64,000 nt of DNA from Leifsonia sp. TF02-11. Its GTDB lineage: Bacteria; Actinomycetota; Actinomycetes; Actinomycetales; Microbacteriaceae. Positions 57,860 to 64,000 of the stretch are shown one piece after another. Position 1 is the first letter of the stretch, and each line of letters starts with the position of its first letter. The translations under genes and the position numbers were made by a program. The DNA lies in NCBI RefSeq assembly GCF_017565305.1, contig NZ_JAGEKP010000003.1:62001-126000 (forward strand), given 5' to 3'. The notes below the pieces were generated by a model. That model ran no database searches. It saw only the letters and a list, made by a program, of their open reading frames with translations, and was not told the origin of the DNA.

Positions 57860-58474
57860 CTACTTCCCGGCCACGGCGTCGGAGATGAGCGAGTCGAGGA
57901 TGCTCTTGTCCGGGATCGCGCCGAGGATCCGGGCGGCCACGCGGCCGTCCTTGTCGATCACCAACGTGGTCGGCGTCGCCTTGGGCGGGACGGTCTTGCT
58001 GAAGGCGAGCAGCACCGAACCGGTGTCTCGGTCGAGGACCGACGGGTAGGTGACGCCCTTGTCCTTCTCGAAGCTGGCGGCGGTGCTCGCGGAGTCGTAC
58101 AGGTTGACGCCGAGGAAGCTCACGCCCTGCGAGGCGTACTTCTCGGACAGCGACTGGAGGTCAGGCGCCTCCACCCGGCACGGCGGGCAGCCCGCGTACC
58201 AGAAGTTGACGACGAGGACCTTGCCCGCGTAGTCCTTCGACGACACCGCGCTGCCGTCCGCCAACGTGCCGGAGAACGAGACGGGGGCTCCACGGTTGCC
58301 CGCTGCGTACTCGCTCACGCTGCCATCGCCCGCGATGTAGTTCTGGCCGGAGCCGGAGCGGTACTGGTTGGCGAGCGCGTCGTTGGAGGTGCAGCCCGAG
58401 AGGAACAGAGCGGTCGCAGCTGCGACGGCCGGGACGGCGAGAGCGAGTCGCACACGAGCGGAGCGGGCGTTCAC
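57860..58474 (-). CDS. TlpA/ResA-like thiol-disulfide oxidoreductase lipoprotein
   Basis: A 204-residue exported thioredoxin-fold protein. The signal peptide ends in the lipobox LFLSGC (C about 28). The active site is VVNFWYAGCPPCRVEAPDL (CPPC, with the ResA-type WYAGCPPC context), followed by ATPTTLVIDKDGRV containing the cis-proline. It reduces the heme-binding cysteines of apocytochrome c outside the membrane. GTG 58474 overlaps the stop of the upstream phosphatase gene (GTGA). Confidence 0.93.
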   Translation of the reverse strand: MNARSARVRLALAVPAVAAATALFLSGCTSNDALANQYRSGSGQNYIAGDGSVSEYAAGNRGAPVSFSGTLADGSAVSSKDYAGKVLVVNFWYAGCPPCRVEAPDLQSLSEKYASQGVSFLGVNLYDSASTAASFEKDKGVTYPSVLDRDTGSVLLAFSKTVPPKATPTTLVIDKDGRVAARILGAIPDKSILDSLISDAVAGK

Positions 58475-59178
58475 ACGGCCCCCACATCGGTCGCGGTGGC
58501 GATCAGACTGCCGGCGGGCTCGGCGTAGCCGACCTCGACGAGGCGCAGTACCGGCGGCGCGGACGGATCGGCCGGCGCGGGCTCCTCGCCGGGGCGGGGC
58601 TGCGGAGCGGGGGCAGCCTCGGAGACACGCTCGAAGGTCGTGACGCTCGACAGCGCGCACCGCCGCTTGCGCGGGTCGTGCGGGAAGCTCTCGCCGGCGA
58701 CGGACAGGTGCGTGACCCAGATCGGCAGCTGGTGGCTCACCAGGACGACATCTCCGGACTCGACCGAGTCGAACGCGTCGTGGACCGCGGCCAGCATGCG
58801 CTTCTCGATGCTCGTGTAGGCCTCGCCCCAGCTGGGCCGCGGCGGATAGATCAGGAACGGCCAGTTGACCGGATTCTTCAGAGCGCGCCGCATGTTGGTG
58901 CCCTCGAAGTGGTTGGTGGGCTCGATGATCCGGTCGTCGACGATCGGCTCGAGATCGAACGCCTCCGCGATGGGGGCGGCCGACTCGCGGGTGCGCTGCA
59001 GCGGCGAGACGCGCAGCGATGACACGGGGCGATCGCGGGCCGCCAGGTCGTCCGCCGCCGCCAGAGCCATCCGGTGACCGAGCTTGGAGAGGCCGAAGCC
59101 CGGCAGCCTGCCGTACAGGATGCCGTCGGGATTGAACACCTCTCCGTGACGGACGAGATGCACTTGGCTTGCTACCAC
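58471..59178 (-). CDS. Histidine phosphatase family protein
   Basis: A 235-residue phosphoglycerate-mutase-like protein: VHLVRHGEVFNPDG (catalytic RHG), SPLQRTRESAAPIAEAF and VVLVSHQLPIWV (second catalytic His). A C-terminal stretch of about 60 residues is Pro/Ala-rich. A phosphatase gene at the head of the resA-ccdA-resB-ccsB operon is a conserved actinobacterial arrangement, but its link to cytochrome c assembly is not known. GTG 59178 with TAGACT six bases upstream indicates a leaderless transcript for the operon. Confidence 0.9.
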   Translation of the reverse strand: MVASQVHLVRHGEVFNPDGILYGRLPGFGLSKLGHRMALAAADDLAARDRPVSSLRVSPLQRTRESAAPIAEAFDLEPIVDDRIIEPTNHFEGTNMRRALKNPVNWPFLIYPPRPSWGEAYTSIEKRMLAAVHDAFDSVESGDVVLVSHQLPIWVTHLSVAGESFPHDPRKRRCALSSVTTFERVSEAAPAPQPRPGEEPAPADPSAPPVLRLVEVGYAEPAGSLIATATDVGAV

Positions 59179-59270
59179 GGGTCCAGTCTACGGAGCGCTT
59201 TGCCTTGAATTCACTGAGCGCCGGGCGGGGAGGGGGTCCATCGCCCCTCTGCGGCGGTAGACGCGGGCGG

Positions 59271-59276
59271 TAGGCT
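59271..59276 (+). promoter_or_regulatory. -10 box of aspS
   Basis: TAGGCT ends eight bases before GTG 59285, so the transcript should start at the start codon. The divergent box for the phosphatase operon (TAGACT on the minus strand) is about 80 bp away. Confidence 0.5.
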
Positions 59277-59284
59277 TGTCGATC

Positions 59285-60613
59285 GTGACCGCACGCGTTT
59301 TGATCAAGGACCTCGCCGCTCTTCCCGACGGCCCCGTCAGCGTCGCCGGATGGGTCGAGACCGTCCGCGACCAGAAGAAGGTGCAGTTCGTCGTACTGCG
59401 CGACGAGTCGGGCGCCGTGCAGCTGGTGAACCCGCGCACCGTCGACGAAGACGGCACCGTCGTCGCCGACGAGCCGGCCACGACCATCTCCGGCCTGTCG
59501 CAGGGCTCGTTCGTGCGCGCGACCGGCGAGCTCAAGCACGACGAGCGGGTCAAGCTCGGCGGCATCGAGATCAAGCTGAGCACCCTCGAGGTCGAGACGG
59601 CCGCCATCCCGGAGACCCCGATCGCCGCGGACAGCGGCATCGACAAGCGCATGGACTGGCGCTTCCTCGACCTCCGCGAGCCGAAGCACAACCTGATCTT
59701 CCGCGTGCAGACCACACTCGAGCACGCGATGCGTCAGTACTGGGTCGACAACGGCTTCATCGAGATCCACACGCCGAAGCTGATGGCGTCGGCGTCCGAG
59801 TCGCGTGCAGAGCTCTTCGAGCTCCCGTACTTCGAGACGACCGCCTACCTCGCCCAGAGCCCGCAGATCTTCAAGCAGATGGCCCAGGCCGCCGGCTTCG
59901 GCCGGGTGTTCGAGATCGGCCCGGCCTTCCGCGCCGACCCGAGTTTCACGAGCCGCCACGCGACGGAGTTCACGAGCGTCGACACCGAGCTGAGCTGGAT
60001 CGAAAGCCACGAGGACGTCATGAAGGTGCACGAGGACCTGCTCGTCGCCGGCTTCACCGCGGTCAAGGAGAAGCACGGCGCGGAGATCGAAGCGCTCTTC
60101 GGCGTCGAGGTCACCGTTCCGACCACGCCGTTCCCGCGCATCCCGCTCGCCGAGGCCAAGCGCATCGTCGCAGAGCAAGGCTACGAGGTGCCGCGCGCCG
60201 ACGACGACATGGACCCCGAAGGCGAGCGCCGGATCTCCCAGTACGTCAAGGAGACCTACGGCCACGAGTTCGTCTTCCTGACGGACTACGCGTCGAGCAT
60301 CCGCCCGTACTACCACATGCGTCACGCCGAGGACCCGTCGATCACCAAGAGCTACGACCTCATCTTCAACGGCGTTGAGATTTCGACCGGCGCTCAGCGC
60401 GAGCATCGCGTGGAGATCCTCGAGAAGCAGGCCGCGGACAAGGGTCTGTCGGTGGAGGAGCTGGAGGACGTCCTCGCGACGTTCCGGTACGGCATCCCCC
60501 CGCACGGCGGCTTCGGAATGGGTCTCGCTCGCGTGCTCATGCTCATGCTGCACCTGTCGAACCTGCGCGAGACGACCTACCTCTTCCGCGGTCCGACGCG
60601 ACTGACCCCGTAG
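59285..60613 (+). CDS. aspS: Archaeal-type aspartyl-tRNA synthetase (aspartate--tRNA(Asp/Asn) ligase)
   Basis: A 442-residue class IIb synthetase, about 150 residues shorter than the bacterial type because the GAD insertion domain is absent. The N-terminal OB-fold (VSVAGWVETVRDQKKVQFVVLRDESGAVQLV) binds the anticodon. Motif 2 lies in FEIGPAFRADPSFTSRHATEF and motif 3 in GGFGMGLARVLMLML. Archaeal-type enzymes are often non-discriminating and make Asp-tRNA(Asn) for the amidotransferase GatCAB. Start GTG 59285 follows a leaderless -10 box. Its last 71 bp overlap the convergent radC gene. Confidence 0.93.
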   Translation: MTARVLIKDLAALPDGPVSVAGWVETVRDQKKVQFVVLRDESGAVQLVNPRTVDEDGTVVADEPATTISGLSQGSFVRATGELKHDERVKLGGIEIKLSTLEVETAAIPETPIAADSGIDKRMDWRFLDLREPKHNLIFRVQTTLEHAMRQYWVDNGFIEIHTPKLMASASESRAELFELPYFETTAYLAQSPQIFKQMAQAAGFGRVFEIGPAFRADPSFTSRHATEFTSVDTELSWIESHEDVMKVHEDLLVAGFTAVKEKHGAEIEALFGVEVTVPTTPFPRIPLAEAKRIVAEQGYEVPRADDDMDPEGERRISQYVKETYGHEFVFLTDYASSIRPYYHMRHAEDPSITKSYDLIFNGVEISTGAQREHRVEILEKQAADKGLSVEELEDVLATFRYGIPPHGGFGMGLARVLMLMLHLSNLRETTYLFRGPTRLTP

Positions 60614-61289
60614 CGGACAGCGCGGTCCAGCGCTCGCCCGCGACGAGGATGTGCCCGAGGAAGCGGAGCCCGATCGTCGCGGCCGCCTGATCGAGCCTGC
60701 GCGTGAGCACGGTGTCGGCGACCGAGGGGTCGAGCGATCCGGACGGATGGTTGTGCGCCACCGCGAACGATCGGCCCCCTCGGGTGAGGACCGCCTGGAG
60801 GATGTCGGCCGGCTGGATCGACCGCTCGTCGACTCCGCCGTCGCGGAGCATCACCAGCTCGAGCGGGCGTGCGGCGCGGTCGGCGACCACGACGACGAAA
60901 CGCTCGCTGTCGCGATGCAGCAGCTCGGGCCGCACGACATCGGCGACAGCGGTGTGATCGACCAGGCGCGTCCAGGCCGATGAGCGCCCGGCGCGCCGCC
61001 AGATCTCGATGATCGCGACGAGACGGCCCGCGGTGGCCGGGCCGACGCCCGGGAGGTTCTCGAGCCGCGCGAAATCCATGGTCGCGAGCCCAGGAAAGCC
61101 GCCACAGCTGCCGAGGATCGACCGCGCCAGCGAGAGGACGCTGCGGCCCGTCTGACCCGAACCGAGGATGAGTGCGAGCACTTCATCGTCGGTGAGGGAG
61201 CCGACGCCGAGGCGGCGCATCCGCTCACGCGGCCGGTCGTGACTCGGCACGTCGGCGAGGGACTTCTCGGCTTCTTCCGCGATGGACAT
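60543..61289 (-). CDS. radC: RadC family JAB-domain DNA repair protein
   Basis: A 248-residue RadC. The N-terminal helix-hairpin-helix includes LGVGSLTDDEVLALILGSGQTGRSV and LENLPGVGPATAGRLVAI; the C-terminal MPN/JAB metal-binding motif is VAHNHPSGSLDPSVAD (HxHPSG...D). The biochemical role of RadC is still unsettled. ATG 61289 is the natural family start. The C-terminus (about the last 24 codons) is read from DNA that also encodes the aspS C-terminus on the other strand. Confidence 0.9.
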   Translation of the reverse strand: MSIAEEAEKSLADVPSHDRPRERMRRLGVGSLTDDEVLALILGSGQTGRSVLSLARSILGSCGGFPGLATMDFARLENLPGVGPATAGRLVAIIEIWRRAGRSSAWTRLVDHTAVADVVRPELLHRDSERFVVVVADRAARPLELVMLRDGGVDERSIQPADILQAVLTRGGRSFAVAHNHPSGSLDPSVADTVLTRRLDQAAATIGLRFLGHILVAGERWTALSATGSVASDRGRGRSSRAGSTGAA

Positions 61290-61419
61290 GGATCCACGGT
61301 ACGAACGTCGCCGTCGCTCGCTGGTCGGGTCCGCCCAATCTGTGGACAACTGGCTCCGAGCCCCCTCCTGTGGATGACAATGGACGGAGAGTATCCGGCA
61401 ACGAAGGAGTCGCCCCGCA

Positions 61420-62625
61420 ATGACCAGTCCCCTCCCCGAACTCCGACCCGACGACGTCGTCATCCTGTCGGCGGCACGGACCCCGCAAGGCAAGATCCTG
61501 GGTTCGCTCGCCAGCCAGAGCGCCGTCCAGCTCGGGGCCGTCGCCCTCCGCCGTGCACTGGAGCAGTCCGGCGTGGACGCCTCCGACGTCGACGCCGTGA
61601 TCTTCGGCCAGGTGCTGCAGGCGGGCGCAGGCCAGAACCCGGCCAGACAGACCGCGATCGGCGCGGGCATCGGCTGGAACGTCCCCGCGACGACGATCAA
61701 CAAGGTGTGCCTCTCCGGTCTCGCGGCCGTGATCGACGCTGCCCGCCTCATCCGTGCGGGCGAGGCGACGGTGGTCGCGGCCGGCGGCCAGGAGTCGATG
61801 ACCAACGCCCCGCACGTCCTGCCCGGCTCGCGCAAGGGCTGGACGTACGGCTCGCTGGAGGCCGTCGACTCGGCCGCGCACGACGGCCTGACCGACGCCT
61901 TCGACAAGATCTCGATGGGCGCCTCGACCGAGCAGTACACCGAGAAGCTCGGCCTCACGCGCGAGGCCCAGGACGCATTCGCGGCCTCGTCGCACCAGCG
62001 AGCCGGAGCCGCTGCGGCCTCCGGCCTCTTCGCGGACGAGATCGCGCCCGTCAGCATCCCGCAGCGCAAGGGCGACCCGGTGGTCGTCGCCGTCGACGAG
62101 GGCGTGCGACCGGATTCCACCGTCGAGGTCCTCGCGAAGCTGCGCCCCAGCTTCGCCGCCGAGGGAACGCTCACGGCGGGCAACTCCTCGCCGCTCAGCG
62201 ACGGGGCGGCGGCGCTCATCCTCACCTCGCGTGAGAACGCCGAGCGGCTGGGACTGGACTGGCTCGCGGTCGTCGGCGCGAGTGGCCAGGTCGCGGGCCC
62301 GGACAACTCGCTGCACTCGCAGCCGTCGAACGCCATCCAGGCGGCCCTCACGCGCGCAGGCTGGGGCGCAGACGACCTCGACCTGATCGAGATCAACGAG
62401 GCGTTCGCCGCCGTCGCGCTGCAGTCGACGGCGGACCTCGATCTCGACCCGGAGAAGGTCAACATCCACGGCGGCGCTATCGCACTCGGACATCCGATCG
62501 GGTCCTCCGGAGCGCGGCTCGCGGGCCACGCCGCGCACGAGCTCGCGCGACGCGGGTCCGGCCGCGCCGCGGTCGCGCTCTGCGGTGGCGGCGGGCAGGG
62601 AGACGCGTTGCTGCTCTGGCGCTAA
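61420..62625 (+). CDS. Acetyl-CoA C-acetyltransferase (thiolase)
   Basis: A 401-residue thiolase. Catalytic residues: nucleophile Cys in TTINKVCLSGLAAV (about 100), His in GGAIALGHPIGSSGAR and the second Cys in VALCGGGGQGDALLL. GQVLQAGAGQNPARQ is typical of biosynthetic and degradative thiolase II. It interconverts two acetyl-CoA with acetoacetyl-CoA. GAAGGAG (61402-61408) is upstream of ATG 61420. It stands alone, facing the citrate synthase gene. Confidence 0.94.
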   Translation: MTSPLPELRPDDVVILSAARTPQGKILGSLASQSAVQLGAVALRRALEQSGVDASDVDAVIFGQVLQAGAGQNPARQTAIGAGIGWNVPATTINKVCLSGLAAVIDAARLIRAGEATVVAAGGQESMTNAPHVLPGSRKGWTYGSLEAVDSAAHDGLTDAFDKISMGASTEQYTEKLGLTREAQDAFAASSHQRAGAAAASGLFADEIAPVSIPQRKGDPVVVAVDEGVRPDSTVEVLAKLRPSFAAEGTLTAGNSSPLSDGAAALILTSRENAERLGLDWLAVVGASGQVAGPDNSLHSQPSNAIQAALTRAGWGADDLDLIEINEAFAAVALQSTADLDLDPEKVNIHGGAIALGHPIGSSGARLAGHAAHELARRGSGRAAVALCGGGGQGDALLLWR

Positions 62626-62708
62626 CGGAGGAGATTCGGGAGCGGAGCGGCCCGATTCGCCGTCAACGGAGGAGATCCGGCCCGGGATGGGGCGGATCTC
62701 CTCCGTTG
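62622..62708. repeat. Repeat cluster and hairpin between thiolase and citrate synthase genes
   Basis: AACGGAGGAGATTCGG (62624-62639) is repeated as AACGGAGGAGATCCGG (62665-62680), and the second copy pairs with CGGATCTCCTCCGTTG (62693-62708) to give a 16-bp perfect stem with a 13-base loop. It lies between convergent genes and may terminate both; it may also belong to a dispersed repeat family. Confidence 0.65.
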
Positions 62709-62731
62709 CGTTCGGGCGGTAGCGCCGCGCG

Positions 62732-63859
62732 TCAGCGGGACAGGTGGCGCTCGGCGGGGCCGGTGTACTGCGAGAGCGGGCGGATCAGCGAGTTGGCGGC
62801 GTACTGCTCGAAGACGTGCGCCGTCCAGCCCGTGACGCGCGCCGCGGCGAACAGCGGCGTGAAGGTCTCGGTGTCGAAGCCCATCAGGTTGTAGGCCGGG
62901 CCAGAGGGGTAGTCGAGGTTGGGCTTGATGTTCTTCCGCGCGCCCATCGCGTTCTCGAGGGCGTCGTAGAGGTCGAGCATGTCGTGGCGGTCGTAGTGCT
63001 CGACCAGCGTCTCGAGCGACGCGCGCATCGTCGGCACCCTGGAGTCGCCGTTCTTGTAGACGCGGTGACCGAATCCCATGATCTTGCGCTTCTCGGCCAG
63101 CGCGTCGTCGAGCCACGCCTCCGCCCGGTCGGCGCTGCCGATCTCGTCGAACGCGTGCATCACGGCCTCGTTGGCGCCGCCGTGCAGCGGCCCCTTGAGG
63201 GCGCCGATCGCTCCGGTCACCGCCGAGTACACGTCGGAGAGTGTGGAGGCGATGACGCGAGCCGTGAACGTGGAGGCGTTGAACGAGTGTTCCGCGTACA
63301 GCACGAGCGAGACGCGGAAGGCGTCGACGACCACGTCGTCCGGAACCTCTCCGAAGGTCAGCCAGAGGAAGTTGCGCGCGTAGTCGAGGTCGTCCCGAGG
63401 CTCCACCGCCTCGAGCCCGCGACGGCGGCGCTGGATGTAGGCCACGATCGTCGGCAGCTGCGCGAAGAGGTGGACGGCCCTGCCGAGGTTCAGCTCGGGG
63501 TCGAGGATGCCGTTCTCCTGCTCCAGCGTCGGGTCGAGCCCCCCGAGCTGGCTGACCGCCGTGCGCAGCGCGTCCATCGGGTGCGCGGAGGCGGGGATGT
63601 CATCGAGCGCACGACGGGTGCGGTCGTCGAGCCGGCGCAGGCCGCGCTCCAGGTTCTCGAAACCCGCGAGTTCGTCGGCGGTGGGCAGCTCGCCGTGCCA
63701 CAGCAGCCAGGCGACCTCCTCGAACGAGCACTGCGCGGCCAGCTCTTGCACGGGGTAGCCGCGGTAGAGCAACGAATTGGTCTGCGGGTTGACGGACGAG
63801 ATGGTCGTGGTGTCGACCACGACGCCGGCGAGGCCCTTGTGGATCTCGGGGTCGGTCAT
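62732..63859 (-). CDS. prpC: Citrate synthase family protein, probable 2-methylcitrate synthase
   Basis: A 375-residue citrate synthase fold protein, the short type common for 2-methylcitrate/citrate synthases. LKGPLHGGANEAVMHAFDEIG and MGFGHRVYKNGDSRV carry the catalytic histidines, and SGPAYNLMGFDTETFTPLFAAARVTGW the aspartate. The N-terminus IHKGLAGVVVDTTTISSVNPQTNSLLYRGYPVQELA matches the methylcitrate synthase group. It joins propionyl-CoA (or acetyl-CoA) with oxaloacetate. ATG 63859 follows AAGGAG. The likely prpB end just upstream on the same strand supports the propionate role. Confidence 0.88.
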   Translation of the reverse strand: MTDPEIHKGLAGVVVDTTTISSVNPQTNSLLYRGYPVQELAAQCSFEEVAWLLWHGELPTADELAGFENLERGLRRLDDRTRRALDDIPASAHPMDALRTAVSQLGGLDPTLEQENGILDPELNLGRAVHLFAQLPTIVAYIQRRRRGLEAVEPRDDLDYARNFLWLTFGEVPDDVVVDAFRVSLVLYAEHSFNASTFTARVIASTLSDVYSAVTGAIGALKGPLHGGANEAVMHAFDEIGSADRAEAWLDDALAEKRKIMGFGHRVYKNGDSRVPTMRASLETLVEHYDRHDMLDLYDALENAMGARKNIKPNLDYPSGPAYNLMGFDTETFTPLFAAARVTGWTAHVFEQYAANSLIRPLSQYTGPAERHLSR

Positions 63860-63938
63860 GTGTGCTGCTCCTTCGCTGCCGGGGCGGGTGTCAGCGGCGC
63901 ACCCCGCCGTCGTGTGCCGAGGTGTCGAACGCGTCGTC

Positions 63939-64000
63939 TCACTCGTAGTCAATCAGGTCGCGGGGGTCGGCGCGATGTCGCATCCGGACTGCGCCGAGCT
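63939..64000 (-). CDS. C-terminus of a probable methylisocitrate lyase (PrpB), cut by window edge
   Basis: A minus-strand frame with stop TGA at 63939-63941 reads (C-terminal part) LGAVRMRHRADPRDLIDYE. The segment resembles the helix near the end of PrpB proteins (RxxLYDLIDYE). PrpB normally continues about 12 residues beyond this point, so this would be a slightly shortened end. Only about 19 codons are visible, so the call rests mostly on its position 79 bp upstream of the citrate synthase gene. Confidence 0.4.
   Translation of the reverse strand, partial: LGAVRMRHRADPRDLIDYE

Overview
The window is high-GC actinobacterial chromosome, most likely from the family Microbacteriaceae (Leifsonia-like). 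The support is the GC-rich codon usage, many GTG starts, many starts that sit 6 to 8 bases after a TAnnnT box (leaderless transcription), a 16S-23S-5S operon with no tRNA in its spacer, an archaeal-type AspRS, and actinobacterial families such as HelR, DUF4229 and ResB/CcsB. The genus is an inference. I see no phage, insertion sequence, CRISPR array or tRNA gene.

1-10.4 kb is a sugar-acid catabolism island. A LacI regulator is divergent from a RhaM-type mutarotase and an MFS transporter (cut by the left edge), with two perfect TGAATCGATTCA operators between them. Then come an FAH-family hydrolase, an SDR, L-fuconate dehydratase, a GntR/FCD regulator, an L-fucose dehydrogenase-like aldo-keto reductase, a second enolase-superfamily enzyme and a lactonase-type amidohydrolase. 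Together these make a complete non-phosphorylating L-fucose route: L-fucose, fuconolactone, fuconate, 2-keto-3-deoxyfuconate, diketo acid, pyruvate plus lactate. A shared palindrome built on TCCTATAGGA lies in front of all three transcription units and is the probable GntR operator.

10.4-27.7 kb is mixed housekeeping: a glutaredoxin; the RNA polymerase-recycling ATPase HelR with a rifamycin-associated element (RAE) in its promoter; an MBL hydrolase; three aldo-keto reductases; a LysR regulator; a MazG-like protein; an abnormal short PanD; HAD and MOSC proteins; a peptide transporter; an AsnC / DDAH-like / RocD arginine-ornithine unit; and a two-component system.

27.7-38.8 kb holds PutA (proline and glutamate semialdehyde to glutamate, which completes ornithine breakdown) with a divergent LysR regulator, then a CrtI/PYROXD2-like oxidoreductase, an SRPBCC protein, an AlkA-like glycosylase, a BBE-type flavoenzyme, a thioesterase and a LysM lipoprotein.

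38.8-45.5 kb is a menaquinone cluster (menD, menA, menE, menB, menC) with two small membrane proteins. 45.5-48.3 kb holds a HAD-IIA phosphatase and an RG-rich/TPR protein. 48.4-54.1 kb is the rRNA operon on the minus strand with its promoter. 54.4-59.2 kb is the system II cytochrome c biogenesis operon (phosphatase, ResA-like, CcdA, ResB, CcsB). 59.3-64 kb holds aspS, radC, a thiolase, a citrate/2-methylcitrate synthase and the end of a probable prpB.
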